A DNA stretch of 28,076 bases, from the NCBI GenBank assembly GCA_030849805.1, contig JASANZ010001970.1:1-28076 (forward strand), in the 5' to 3' direction. Position 1 is the first letter of the stretch, and each line of letters starts with the position of its first letter. Position numbers and translations under genes: made by a program. Shown here piece by piece: positions 1 to 9,681 of the stretch. The notes beneath the pieces are model-generated. The model saw nothing but the letters and a program-made list of their open reading frames with translations. It was not told where the DNA came from and ran no database searches. The stretch comes from Sergeia podlipaevii (taxonomy: Eukaryota; Euglenozoa; Kinetoplastea; Trypanosomatida; Trypanosomatidae).

Positions 1-60
1 CCCCCTCCACATAGGCCGCCCCCCATGCCCCGCGTGGCATCCCGCTGAGGAAAATCCCAT
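1..60 (-). CDS. possible 5' end of a gene running off the left edge
   Basis: On the minus strand an ATG at 60..58 opens 20 codons without a stop up to the window edge. About 120 bases upstream lies a pyrimidine-rich tract (complement of 177-200) followed by AG dinucleotides, which is the arrangement seen before other genes here. The peptide (MGFSSAGCHAGHGG...) resembles nothing I recognise and is too short to judge. It could be the N-terminus of the next gene in the array or a chance open frame in GC-rich DNA. Confidence 0.3.
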   Translation of the reverse strand, partial: MGFSSAGCHAGHGGRPMWRG

Positions 61-348
61 GCTTTGAAGGATGGGGTGCTTGGTTGCTGAGCCACCTTCT
101 ATGCTCTGACTATCGGTGTGCTGTCCCCCCCCCTCCCGCGCTCTGGGGTCGCCCATGGGCAGCGCGCAGGGTAAGAGAAAAAAAAAAAGAGGGAGGGGGC
201 AAAAGCAGTTGAGGAGGAAGAGCAACAGAAACATGATAAAAGTAGCTGGTTTGCAGTAGAAGTTGTTAGCATAAAGTAATGTTTGGTTTTTGTGTTTGAC
301 GATTTACTATACATAGCGACAACGCAATATAATTATCAATGGTGCTCA
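61..348. other. gene-free stretch after the DNAAF1-like gene
   Basis: This holds the likely 3' UTR of the DNAAF1-like gene. It also holds an A-rich/G-rich run at 177-200 (a pyrimidine tract on the minus strand) and a C9 run at 125-133 (G9 in the transcript sense). A 71-codon minus-strand frame at 99-314 is low complexity, reads through the pyrimidine tract, and is not supported. Confidence 0.5.
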
Positions 349-1320
349 TCAAGACGGAATGTACACGGGGTCGTTTTCATCGTCTAATGCGGTTGCTGCT
401 CCGGTGGCATCAGCACGGTGCTCCATGTAGTAATGCGAGGGTGTCGTCTTTTCACCCATCTCCACACGCCGCAACCGAGGTTCCTCCAGAGTCGTATCAA
501 AGTAGGCAAACTGCTGTTCCTTCTCACGTTGTTGACGCGCTTCGATGTCCGCCCTCGCGGCCTTCTCCGCCTCCTGCCCACCCCACGCAAACGCCTCGGC
601 GCGCTCGCGCTCCTCCGGAAAGACGGGGTACTCATCGAGGAAGCGCAGCTCTGGAAGGGAGGCGATCATACGCTTGCGGTATGCGTGCACATGCCGCACA
701 AACTGGTTCCCAGAGAAGATGCATGTGCGCAGCTGTGAATGGGTGGAGGTAGTTGCTACAGTCGCCTTCGCTTCTTCCGTAGGCACTCCGATGGCAGGCA
801 GTACGCGCTTGGGGTCGGCAATGCGGTTGTGCGAGACATCGAGGGAGACAAGAACAGAGAGCTGTGCAACGGTGCCGTCGTGGATGCCCTCCAAACAGTT
901 GTGAGCTGCAAGGAGACATTCAAGGTCCGGCGTGCCGTTCGCGATACCCTCGAGTGAGGTGAGCAAGTTGTTAGACACATCGAGAGTGCGCAACGCGGGG
1001 AGGCGCGGAAGTGAAACACATGAAGTGAGGCCATTGTTGGAGATATACAGCGTGTTCAGGTTCACAAGGCCAGCGAGGGGATTGAGGTCGCTAATTGCGT
1101 TGTGGCTGAGGTACAGCACGGTGCAGCCTGTGTAGGGGCCAAGATGGGCAATCTTGCTAAATCCAAAGTGATGAAGGTAGAGTTTCTCGTTGAGCTCTGG
1201 TGTGGTGAAGCCTTGGTGTTTCTTACACTGCGCTCGAATGAGTTCCTCTGTCATGAATGGCCCAGTGCTGGCATCTGTCGCCTTCGTGGTCACTCTACCC
1301 TCTTCCTCCTTGCCTGACAT
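349..1320 (-). CDS. DNAAF1: DNAAF1/ODA7 (LRRC50)-type leucine-rich-repeat dynein assembly factor
   Basis: This 323-aa protein is probably a cytoplasmic factor for preassembly of axonemal dynein arms. Residues 23-60 (MTEELIRAQCKKH..., then LNEKLYLHHFGFSKIAHL) match the family's opening segment. LRRs follow at about 66-210 (VLYLSHNAISDL, TLYISNNGL, TLDVSNNLLTSLEGI, SLDVSHNRIADP). An LRR-cap type end follows at about 222-245 (LPELRFLDEYPVFPEERERAEAF), as in LRRC50. The charged tail is short, making it much shorter than the human protein (about 725 aa). The start is the first in-frame ATG; upstream codons lack ATG and run into the pyrimidine tract. A second possible start is Met23 at 1254. The family assignment is strong; the exact orthologue is inferred. 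It implies a motile flagellum. Confidence 0.85.
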   Translation of the reverse strand: MSGKEEEGRVTTKATDASTGPFMTEELIRAQCKKHQGFTTPELNEKLYLHHFGFSKIAHLGPYTGCTVLYLSHNAISDLNPLAGLVNLNTLYISNNGLTSCVSLPRLPALRTLDVSNNLLTSLEGIANGTPDLECLLAAHNCLEGIHDGTVAQLSVLVSLDVSHNRIADPKRVLPAIGVPTEEAKATVATTSTHSQLRTCIFSGNQFVRHVHAYRKRMIASLPELRFLDEYPVFPEERERAEAFAWGGQEAEKAARADIEARQQREKEQQFAYFDTTLEEPRLRRVEMGEKTTPSHYYMEHRADATGAATALDDENDPVYIPS

Positions 1321-1346
1321 ATGACTTATACACGAGGGGTTGATCC

Positions 1347-1409
1347 CTATGGCATAGCGTGAGAACAACGACAAAAAAAAGAGAGAGAGAGAGAGATAGA
1401 GATAGACAG
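1347..1409 (-). promoter_or_regulatory. predicted trans-splice acceptor region of the DNAAF1-like gene
   Basis: On the coding strand a CT-repeat and T-run (complement of 1372-1409) is followed by the first AG at 1348-1347. This would give a leader of about 26 nt before the ATG at 1320. It is a motif-level prediction. Confidence 0.55.
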
Positions 1410-1702
1410 TGAAGCAATAAAGAAATGTTTAGTGTGGCACGTAAACAAGCTGTGCATAAGAGTAGTTAAAAGCAAAAAAAAGCGACTTATCCCCATGAAC
1501 AACAGTAAGATCCTATTAGTGATCGTTGACACTTCAAACACACAAAAAAAAAACCTTAGGAAAGCGACACTTCTTTTTATCCATGAAAAAAAATTCTCTC
1601 AGTTAACACTGTCAGAGGTTACTCGTGTTACTTAACGACACAAAACAAAACAGATGAGGAGAGAGAGGAAAGCATCCTGCATTAGTGTTGTACCCCATAC
1701 TG
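1375..1702. other. intergenic region, exosome subunit to DNAAF1-like gene
   Basis: AT-rich spacer with several A-runs and a GA-repeat at 1380-1398 (the pyrimidine tract of the downstream gene). It carries the 3' UTR of the exosome-subunit gene. No convincing gene is seen in either strand. Confidence 0.5.
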
Positions 1703-2356
1703 CTACGCAAGTTGGGCTCTGACTTGTGACAGAATTCCAGCCTTGCGCAGCTGGATTGCCTTTGACGCAGCCATCACAAGATCAGAAAGCGTCGTCAGCT
1801 CACAAGCACCACGGTGTGCCATGTAGGCGATGCCACCAGCTGTCAGGGAGGTGCAAACTGTCACCACTGTCGTCGCATTGCGTTCCTCAGAGCTGCTGAG
1901 ATCGCAAACGATCGCTCCATCTGGCATAAGACCCGCAGTACACGCGGAAAACATGTCGTACATTTCAAACCCGCCGTGAGCAAGGGCGGCAGACATAGCC
2001 GTGCAGGCCGCATCCCACAGCGCCGCGCCATCGCTGCTTACCACCTCAATGACCACCTCGATCAGCAACTGGGGCACGCTTTCTAATACGACAAGCTGCT
2101 CCGCAACACCTTCCAGTGCAAGTGCCATGCCCCTCTCCTGCGCTCCATCCGCTGCCGCCACCGAAGAGTGCACCTGGCATGACACACGCCCGCGCGTGCC
2201 GCGGTACTCCTGCACCAGCTGCTGAGGCGGCCGCACAACGCACAACACACGCGTCGTGCCTATCTCGACACAGGCACTGCTATGACAATGCCCAAGAATG
2301 CCAGTGGCCACGTGCACTGCCCGCACCTCTTCGGGTGAGGAGCGACTAGAATCCAT
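1703..2356 (-). CDS. exosome core subunit, RNase PH fold (Mtr3-like; EAP4 candidate)
   Basis: This 217-aa protein spans a single RNase PH domain, the building block of the six-membered exosome ring for RNA 3' processing and decay. Visible signatures are GHCHSSACVEIGTTRVLCVV (18-41), ERGMALALEGV (74-84), IEVVIEVVSSDGAALWDAACTAMSAAL (99-125), and GGFEMYDMFSACTAGLM (128-144). The last segment resembles eukaryotic Mtr3 more than Rrp41 or Rrp46. Trypanosomatids have RNase PH subunits named RRP41A, RRP41B, RRP45, EAP1, EAP2 and EAP4; I recall EAP4 as the Mtr3-like one, but that is memory and not a search. Nothing suggests catalytic activity; eukaryotic ring subunits are mostly inactive. The start is the ATG at 2356, with AGs only 3-7 nt upstream. 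Confidence 0.8.
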   Translation of the reverse strand: MDSSRSSPEEVRAVHVATGILGHCHSSACVEIGTTRVLCVVRPPQQLVQEYRGTRGRVSCQVHSSVAAADGAQERGMALALEGVAEQLVVLESVPQLLIEVVIEVVSSDGAALWDAACTAMSAALAHGGFEMYDMFSACTAGLMPDGAIVCDLSSSEERNATTVVTVCTSLTAGGIAYMAHRGACELTTLSDLVMAASKAIQLRKAGILSQVRAQLA

Positions 2357-2725
2357 TTCTCCTTTTAAAAATAAAGAAATAGTAGTAATAATGAAATTTC
2401 AGTGATATGATTGCTAACACCTGTTTCCGAGGAAATTCAAAACAAAAAACACTAGAAATAATACATGTTTCAAAAACGAAAAAAAAAACAAAAAAAATGA
2501 TGAAGTAAAGAATGCAAAGAAAGAAAGCACACAAAAGAGAAATCCTCAAAAAGAAAAAGTAATAACAAATGTAAATGAAATGATAAATCAACACATTAAT
2601 AATAGTAATAATCATTCTTTGAAAAGCAAGAATTAACAAAAAAAAAAGAAAGAAATAAAAAAAACGACGCTAGTAGATTTCACGAATGTACCTCATCCCC
2701 CCTCCCCCTCCCCTTTTATCACGTG
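2357..2725. other. intergenic region, VPS8 to exosome subunit
   Basis: Very A-rich on the plus strand (T-rich in the transcript). Just after the VPS8 stop codon it has a run of C6-T-C5-T-C4 at 2697-2713, which is G-rich in the transcript sense. A 97-codon minus-strand frame at 2346-2639 is Phe/Ile-rich low complexity and is not a gene. Confidence 0.5.
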
Positions 2726-5700
2726 TTACAGTGTACCTCCAAACAGCTCAATTATATCAGCGTCTGTGAGAGCTTCCACAATGGCGTCCTCGCTAGTCAA
2801 CCCCACCACGTTGTTCGGTGTATAACCGTCTCCGGTACTGGCTGTCAGAGATATGGGAGCCTCTGGAGTCGGTGCAAGCACAACCCGCGGTTTCGTTCCA
2901 GTGTACTTGGCAAGTATATCGCTCGTCGATGGAGCATCCTTTCCCACTGGCTGCAGGAACTGCTTCAGAAGATCGTAATATTCCCCTGAGCGACCGAGTC
3001 GCGCACGCGTCTGCTTCAGACGTCGCAACCTCGCCACCGCCAAGGATGCTGAGCTCTCATGAAAAGGCATAGCTGGCTTGGAAAACCGCGCGCTGCTTCT
3101 CCCACTAGTATTGCTGCCGCGATTGCATTGGGGACACCCCTGCGCTCCGTAGGCTGCGCGGCACACATCATGGTAGGCGTGGCCGCACGCAAACGCGCAG
3201 ATGGACGAGCCGGTCAAGGGCGAAGCACTGTCAGTACTATTGGTGCTGAGATGCTCTCGACAAAGAAAGCAAAAGTCTGAAAGCGGAACAACGCCGCGAT
3301 TGAGATGACGATGCATAGACTGCCCAAGTGCCGTGACGTCCTCCTCGGCGCATACCTCAGCAAGTTTCTGCACTTCCAGGTCAAAGCTAAGAACGGAGAG
3401 AGTCTCCGACATAATCGCCTTGTAAGGGCCCAAGGAAGAATGTGCGTGCTCCTTTACAATGCGGTCGACCACAACGGCGAGATCAAGCACGTGTATCATG
3501 CGACGCAGGAGAGAAACAATATAGCGCGCGTACGTACCAATCATAGTAGCAACAAAACACTGCCCAAGTGGCGTGAGTGGTGCGCGTAGCGGCGGAAATG
3601 AAGAAGTAGCTTCTGCTCCTGCTGAAGAGGAGGACCCTTGCCCTGATGCTGTCACTGCACTTCCGCAGTAATCCAATTCATTCACTTCCGTGCCATCTTC
3701 CTCTATAACTTCCTCGAGCTGTGACTGTCCACTAAGAGTCTTCCGCTGCTGCTCCAGCACAGTTGCCTCATCTTGTCGCGCACAAAGCAACTGCCGCGGG
3801 ACAACAAAGACATTCAACAGCGCAAAGCCGCTTTCAGGGGAGAGTGCCTTGGAGTGACGGATGCAGAAATCCGCTCCGATTCTCACAAGATCATCTAGTG
3901 GTTGCATGAGGAGCTCTAGCTGCGTCGTGTACAGAGGATTCGCCAAGAGAGACGTGGCAGGAGAAGCAGGAACGTGGGACTCGGGAGACTCGACTGTGCC
4001 CGTGGCCGCCACCGCCAATGTAGAACCAGTGCTTTCGCCTTGAATGTTGAGAAGGAGCCATTTCGGCGCTTGCTCCGCACGACTAGTGTGCGACTCAGCA
4101 CCTCGATTGACTGCTACTGCAGCTCCGACGTCTTCAGATGGCAGCGAAGTTTTCTGTGCCAAGAGAGAGTGCTCATCCGGATCTTCAAGGCAATAAGAAG
4201 AATGGACGGCGCACACCTCCTTGAGCACAGCACCTCGTAGCGCGCGGAGAGCTTTGCAAGTGGCATCCGTCACAACGCGCACTGCGTCATCCAGCATCAG
4301 CGTCTTCTCTAGCAAAAACATCGTGGCATCGACAACGTTAAACCTACGCACCGCCGAAAGAGCACGTTGCACGTCATAGGTGATGGCGTTGTCGTTGTTC
4401 TTTAGATGCGCACAGACTCTCTCCGGCGCGTGTGCGCAGAGCAGTTCAATGTACGTGTTCTGTAAGCTCATGTCGCTTGCAACGCTTTTGTCTCCCTTTT
4501 CAATGAGCTCATCCAGATACTTGAGAAAAGTACCGCTGGAGTTCCGCAGCACACGCATAACAACGCCGTGGTTCGATGGCAAAAACTCAACCACAAACTG
4601 TGCCAAAGCGGTCGCGTCCACCTGGGCAAGCTCAGCAACCTGCTCCATAATGGCCGCACGCAACTCCCTGATCGAGCGCTTGGCCTCTTCCGATGACTGA
4701 TACCCCTCCCTCTTCTCGCCTCCCTCTTTGGTTTCTCTTCCTTGCTCTCGGATGCTCTGAAGGCGCTGCATCTCATCTCGAAGCATAGTGAACACCCCTC
4801 GCGCAAGCTCCGGATCGGCGTTATTGCCTTCTGGATCTAAGAAGCAGTGAATCGCAGCTACATAGTGCCTCTGAAGACACTTCAGCAAAGCAGAGCAGCG
4901 TGACATGCGCTTGGCATGAAAACCGTCAGCGAAGCTCGCGTACACAGAAGAAGTAGTGAGGTCAAAAGTTGCTCGTATAAAGGCGTCGAGTGTTTCTTGA
5001 AGTTCCGTTCGCTCCAATACGCTATCTGCAGCGTCAAAGAGAAACATTACGTGACGCACCACAACTATACAGAAGTTGTCCCAGCGTATGCGAGTGACAC
5101 CATCGCAGAAGTCGCCGAAAAGAGCGTTCTGATGCTTCACTACGAGAGACGCCAAACGAAGCAGAAGGCGTGTGACAGCAGAGAAAGGTGGCCATTCACG
5201 CTGCTCTACGTCAAAAGGCCGATACTCGTACGGCTCCTTCGTATCATCCCCAAAGCCCGTACTGCTGTTCTCCATATCTTCTGATTCCCCTGCCTTGAGC
5301 AAGTTCATAGGGGTACCGACAACCACGTGGAGTAGAGCGGCGGCCGCGTCAGCCCAGTTCGGCGCACTGTTGTGACGCCACACTTCGCCACCACTATCAC
5401 CCACAAAGGACAGCGAGTCTACAAGTAGGTCCATCACACCTACTGGGTCAAGCCGCAGCAGCCGCACCAAGAGGACACGATCTTTCGTCATAAGAGCAAT
5501 CCACAATGCCCGCGGGGCCTTTACAGATTCACTCGCAGGCGGACCTAGAGACACTCCGGGCAACAGTGATGCCCCTCGTAGAGTGCACTCTACGTACTGC
5601 AGCGCGAGGGCCGCCACATCTGCCTTGGCGTATCCAGCAGAGATAGCTATTTCGCTAGCTGCAGCTAGTGAACACCGTGCTTCGTCAGGTTTCTCACATG

Positions 5701-8700
5701 ACCCCATTGCGTCTAAAGCGTCTAATACGCAATGTAGTGCTGTTGCATAGCGTCTTTGACGATGTGCGAGTGTGTTCAGGCGCAGGCGCCAAAAGTTGTG
5801 TGCTTCAGCTACATAAAGAATGTGTTCCAGGCCCCCTTCAAGGTGCATCAAGGCGTTCTCCAAGTGCTCTACCTCAGAGTTCGGCTCCCACTGTTGGTTC
5901 TTCACGATATGAGCGATGTGTGAAGGATCAAGAAAGAGTGTCACCGCCGCATCGATCCAGTACTCCGGGAGCTGTGTAATAAGCCCCTTCTCAAGGCACA
6001 TAACCATTGCACACAGAACATACGCATCCACCCCGAGATCACGCATGCACTGCATTAAGGGGCCAAATAATACGTCCATAGAGTCCACGCGGGAGCAGAA
6101 TGTTATAATCCTTGTGAGAACCTCCACAAGAGAGCCCTGTGTGTCTTCCCACAACGCATCTCCTGTCATTCCTTCTGATTTGCTCACATGGCCTTCTTGG
6201 CCTTGACCATTTTTCTTTTTTCCTTGCACGGCAGCGGTGATATACGCAGCACAGATGCGTTCTGTGTAGAGCGCCAGAGCCCGTCTGCGCACAGAAGCGT
6301 TGGCGCTCATCCCTACAGTAGAGAGAGCGACCTCGTCGGCAAAACTGCGTGCAAGACTCATCGCATCCACGTACTTGTCTTTGCGCAGCAATGCATCGAG
6401 TCGTATGTGCCAAGGCGCAAGCGAACACGTAAAGGATTTGCCCCCAGTTCCCAGAACAAAAACTGACATCCAATCGCCAGTCATGGCGCCGCCATTGTAC
6501 ATCACAGTTTGAATGTTGCTAGGACCTCCACCTTTGTTCCTCCGCGCCGTGCCAGACTTTGCCGAGGTACAAAGAAAACTGACAGGCTCGAAGTTGGGAA
6601 TGGCGTAGTCCTCGACAACAGCGGCCACTGTCGTATCAACCAAGCGAATATGGCCGCGTTGGTCCAGCACCACCAAACTGGCACCCGCGACTGCCTGAAT
6701 GCAGCGAAGGGGCATGCCCATCCGGAGCACAGCAAGACTCTCCATGCCCTTGATGGCGCCGTCGCCAGCACAACCAGCAATGCCGTCAGTATCGGAGCCC
6801 CTGGCGTCGCTAAACACAACGCGGATTAGCTCTAGTTCCATGCCCCATGAAACGCACACAGTCACTCGTGGCGCGCCTTGCTCTGATAGCGAAAAGGCGA
6901 CTAGCGGCCCAACGGCGTCTTGGCCCTGGTGACCTGAGCTAAGGTCAGATGCAAGGTGGTCAGGATGCCGGAGAGGGCGATACGAGTGGCGCGCCACTCC
7001 GTTGCAGATTGCAGAGGACGACGCGGAGTATGACGTGGCCTCGATCGAGTACAGCAGCACCGCATCGTCTGAAACCAGCGCAGCGAGAAACCTGCCTTGC
7101 TCAACGCACTTCGCAAGCTCCTTGCTGCCTGCGCTCCCTATTGCTGCTGCTGCCCCCGCGGCTTGCCATATCACAGGGACCGTCCCAGTGTCGCGGCGTG
7201 TTACACAGCCGTCAGCGTCCTGTAGATACGCAAGAGTTGGGAAAGGAGTAACATCCAGGTCAGATATCCACACCCCTGCAGTAGCAGCGGGACCCACTGA
7301 AAAGACGCGGCACACCTCGCGGCCCATGACTGAGGTAAACGTCAGCATTTGAGCCTTCGACACGGTAGAGGCACCGGTGATGGCGTTGCCGAGGGCGAGT
7401 ACTCGGTGGGCGGTAGGATCCGCTGCTATGGCGGGAAGAAAGCGTAGCTTCGTAATGGGCCCAACAAACTCACCAGTGACAGTGCGCACTGCGGCGAGAG
7501 TACGCGCGGACCACAAGACAACCGTGCCGGTCTCATGTCCTGATGCAATCACAGCGGCATCACCCATTCCAGTAGAAGAAGATGCATGACAGGAGATGGA
7601 AAGGGCCACCACGGCACCGTGAGAGCGGACCGTGTCTGTATTGAGTGCTCCGCACAGACCAAGAGGCTTCCACTGCTTTCCAAAGAGCATAACAACTCCA
7701 AGCGACGTGCCAACCACGGCACTGGGAAATGACTCACTGGCTGCTGCTGCTGCTGCTGTGTGCGGCGATTCCTTGGAAGACGGAGAGCTGGCGCTCTCTA
7801 CTTTGGTGAGACTAAATGCAGTTGCTACGCAAGTTGGCTTCCCAACAACGCTGCGCGCTTCGCGCAAACGCCCCTGAAGCGCGACGTGCTCGTGAAAGTG
7901 CAGAACCCTTTGACTTTTGCTAGTCGACGTTGTCACAGACTGCTGCTGCTGTTGTTGTGATGAGGACTGACCAACGCTAGTTGCGACATTAATCGTCGAG
8001 GAAGCAACTAGCTGTGCCTCTGCAAGCACGCGCGCCACGAGTTGGTTCTCACGGGTGACAGCTCTATGCTTCGTACTTGCTCCCGTATTCAAAAAGGATC
8101 CACCAAGATCCCCACTGACGCTGGATTGTTGTGCATCCATAGCGACGAGAATAGCATCCAGAATTGCTTGCTCGTCTTGCAGGGATATCATAAGATCACT
8201 CTCTTGAGCGGGTGGTGCTGGTGTTGTGACACTCACACTCTCGGTAGGCACTTCAGATGCACTCGGCACTATCGCAGCTTGCTCTCTTGAAAGAACAAAT
8301 GGTGATGGTGTGTATGTTAAGTGGGAGAGCTCCTTGAGTAGCAGCTCCTCGTCCCCCTGATCCGCCATTGCTTGCGTGGGTAGCATCTGCATGGAAGCAG
8401 CAAGTTGCGCAAACTTACCATTTGCTGAAGCTGTTGTCAGTTGTACTGCAGGACCACTATTGCTACTCAATTGTGGACTAGATGCTAATGTATTAGTCTT
8501 TGAAGTTTCTGCTACAGGTGCCTGCCAGCATTCTGGCAAAACACCGCCCTGCTTTGTCACCTCTTCATGAATGACGTTGGCTAACACACTCTCTAGAATG
8601 GCATCGTCATCATCTCCATTACTATCGCTATGATCCCCTTCTTTGAATGTACGCTGCATCTGCTCACTAGATGTGGTGGGCTGACGTATTTGTCGATCCA

Positions 8701-8701
8701 T
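2726..8701 (-). CDS. VPS8: VPS8-like CORVET subunit (beta-propeller plus RING-H2)
   Basis: This 1991-aa protein is probably the Rab5-binding CORVET subunit that tethers early endosomes. Residues 1-265 are acidic, low complexity, with a Q7 run at about 249. A WD/beta-propeller-like region lies at about 265-780: IASGHETGTVVLWSARTLAAVRTV near 386-408, and VMGREVCRVFSVG resembling the VPS8 motif VMGVRTCESRCLFSG. A long helical repeat region follows, including LARSFADEVALS, SRVDSMDVLFGPL and FWRLRLNTLAHRQRRYATALHCVLDALDAMG. The RING-H2 has C1811, C1814, C1835 or C1839, H1841, H1844, C1847, C1856 and C1859. The protein is longer than human VPS8 (about 1430 aa). The open frame extends to 8998, but that part reads through the pyrimidine tract; the ATG at 8701 follows an AG. 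Confidence 0.87.
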   Translation of the reverse strand: MDRQIRQPTTSSEQMQRTFKEGDHSDSNGDDDDAILESVLANVIHEEVTKQGGVLPECWQAPVAETSKTNTLASSPQLSSNSGPAVQLTTASANGKFAQLAASMQMLPTQAMADQGDEELLLKELSHLTYTPSPFVLSREQAAIVPSASEVPTESVSVTTPAPPAQESDLMISLQDEQAILDAILVAMDAQQSSVSGDLGGSFLNTGASTKHRAVTRENQLVARVLAEAQLVASSTINVATSVGQSSSQQQQQQSVTTSTSKSQRVLHFHEHVALQGRLREARSVVGKPTCVATAFSLTKVESASSPSSKESPHTAAAAAASESFPSAVVGTSLGVVMLFGKQWKPLGLCGALNTDTVRSHGAVVALSISCHASSSTGMGDAAVIASGHETGTVVLWSARTLAAVRTVTGEFVGPITKLRFLPAIAADPTAHRVLALGNAITGASTVSKAQMLTFTSVMGREVCRVFSVGPAATAGVWISDLDVTPFPTLAYLQDADGCVTRRDTGTVPVIWQAAGAAAAIGSAGSKELAKCVEQGRFLAALVSDDAVLLYSIEATSYSASSSAICNGVARHSYRPLRHPDHLASDLSSGHQGQDAVGPLVAFSLSEQGAPRVTVCVSWGMELELIRVVFSDARGSDTDGIAGCAGDGAIKGMESLAVLRMGMPLRCIQAVAGASLVVLDQRGHIRLVDTTVAAVVEDYAIPNFEPVSFLCTSAKSGTARRNKGGGPSNIQTVMYNGGAMTGDWMSVFVLGTGGKSFTCSLAPWHIRLDALLRKDKYVDAMSLARSFADEVALSTVGMSANASVRRRALALYTERICAAYITAAVQGKKKNGQGQEGHVSKSEGMTGDALWEDTQGSLVEVLTRIITFCSRVDSMDVLFGPLMQCMRDLGVDAYVLCAMVMCLEKGLITQLPEYWIDAAVTLFLDPSHIAHIVKNQQWEPNSEVEHLENALMHLEGGLEHILYVAEAHNFWRLRLNTLAHRQRRYATALHCVLDALDAMGSCEKPDEARCSLAAASEIAISAGYAKADVAALALQYVECTLRGASLLPGVSLGPPASESVKAPRALWIALMTKDRVLLVRLLRLDPVGVMDLLVDSLSFVGDSGGEVWRHNSAPNWADAAAALLHVVVGTPMNLLKAGESEDMENSSTGFGDDTKEPYEYRPFDVEQREWPPFSAVTRLLLRLASLVVKHQNALFGDFCDGVTRIRWDNFCIVVVRHVMFLFDAADSVLERTELQETLDAFIRATFDLTTSSVYASFADGFHAKRMSRCSALLKCLQRHYVAAIHCFLDPEGNNADPELARGVFTMLRDEMQRLQSIREQGRETKEGGEKREGYQSSEEAKRSIRELRAAIMEQVAELAQVDATALAQFVVEFLPSNHGVVMRVLRNSSGTFLKYLDELIEKGDKSVASDMSLQNTYIELLCAHAPERVCAHLKNNDNAITYDVQRALSAVRRFNVVDATMFLLEKTLMLDDAVRVVTDATCKALRALRGAVLKEVCAVHSSYCLEDPDEHSLLAQKTSLPSEDVGAAVAVNRGAESHTSRAEQAPKWLLLNIQGESTGSTLAVAATGTVESPESHVPASPATSLLANPLYTTQLELLMQPLDDLVRIGADFCIRHSKALSPESGFALLNVFVVPRQLLCARQDEATVLEQQRKTLSGQSQLEEVIEEDGTEVNELDYCGSAVTASGQGSSSSAGAEATSSFPPLRAPLTPLGQCFVATMIGTYARYIVSLLRRMIHVLDLAVVVDRIVKEHAHSSLGPYKAIMSETLSVLSFDLEVQKLAEVCAEEDVTALGQSMHRHLNRGVVPLSDFCFLCREHLSTNSTDSASPLTGSSICAFACGHAYHDVCRAAYGAQGCPQCNRGSNTSGRSSARFSKPAMPFHESSASLAVARLRRLKQTRARLGRSGEYYDLLKQFLQPVGKDAPSTSDILAKYTGTKPRVVLAPTPEAPISLTASTGDGYTPNNVVGLTSEDAIVEALTDADIIELFGGTL

Positions 8702-8742
8702 ACTGAAGCCACTATAAATATATATAATGAAAAGGGAAAAAG
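8702..8742 (-). promoter_or_regulatory. predicted trans-splice acceptor region of VPS8
   Basis: On the coding strand CTTTTTCCCTTTTC (complement of about 8729-8742) is followed by the first AG at 8713-8712 and another at 8704-8703. This puts the leader at 10 nt or less. The tract lies downstream of the upstream Met codon at 8998, so the longer reading frame cannot be the start. Confidence 0.55.
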
Positions 8743-9231
8743 CTGTATGTGTGTGCACAAGTTCGCTGCCTTTCGAGTGCTCACAGGCGTGTAAATGAAA
8801 AGTTACAACTTTTTTTTTTTTAAAAAAAAGATGATTGAGTTTGCGAAGTGAGGACACCTTATCTCCTTTGTTTATGTCTAGAGTGCTAGTGGAGAGATGA
8901 CAGCTCACTACCCTCAAGTTGAAAAAGACTGCTTCTCTGTAGCTTCCTGTTATGATAGAAAAAAAAAAGAAGAAATTAAAAAGCATACTATAAATCAATT
9001 CCCTCCTTTTTCTGCAATAGAAAGAATTTCAGCAGCCTTCCTTTATACGTACCATCATCCCATGCCATGGCTGCGCTCCAACGGTGACTTTTTCATTCAC
9101 CTTGAATTAGGGCTGACATGCCAGTAGCTGCAGACACTATCACGCAAAGATGTCTGCTACACACAATAGAGGTGCGTTTTTATTTTATTGCTAATACTCT
9201 GTTGTGTTCCGAGCAGTTACGGATACCTGTA

Positions 9232-9249
9232 TATATAGATATCTATATA
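9232..9249. repeat. 18-bp perfect AT-rich palindrome
   Basis: TATATAGATATCTATATA is its own reverse complement, centred between 9240 and 9241. It lies in AT-rich untranslated DNA. It could fold as a small hairpin in the 3' UTR or be compositional chance. Confidence 0.6.
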
Positions 9250-9653
9250 CATAAATGATACCATATTTATATATATATGTATAAACAGAAGCGAATAATA
9301 AGCGATTATACATTTTCATTTGTCGAAGCTAAAGTTGGAGAAAGAGAAAGTATACTTGTGCGACAGCATAACTCAAGGTGATGCCAGCTGAAGACACATA
9401 TACATTGTTTCCTCTATCTTTCCCCCAAAACAAACAAGCAACTGCAACACGCTTCTTCAATATATCAATTCTTTCCTTCTTCCTCCCTCCCCCCATCGTT
9501 GATTGTTCGCTCTCACGCAATCATCGATTAGGACTCACAAAGATCGTAATGTAACATACATACAAGCAAAGAGCTGTTTAGTAAACACATATCTACAATG
9601 TTGAATGCCCTTTCTTTCAAGAAGGAAAAAGGAAAAAATAAATAAATAAGAAG

Positions 9654-9681
9654 AAACTGTCCATCGGAAACTGTCCATCGG
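9654..9681. repeat. 14-bp tandem duplication
   Basis: AAACTGTCCATCGG occurs twice in direct succession without a spacer. It is not low complexity, so it looks like a local replication-slippage duplication in a 3' UTR. Confidence 0.7.

Noticed and set aside
2346..2639. 97-codon Phe/Ile-rich minus-strand frame
   Set aside because: It is a composition artefact of A/T-rich intergenic DNA, overlapping the exosome gene start.
8702..8998. N-terminal extension of VPS8 by 99 residues
   Set aside because: It would translate the pyrimidine tract and splice-acceptor region (Phe-rich, low complexity). The first ATG after the acceptor is at 8701.
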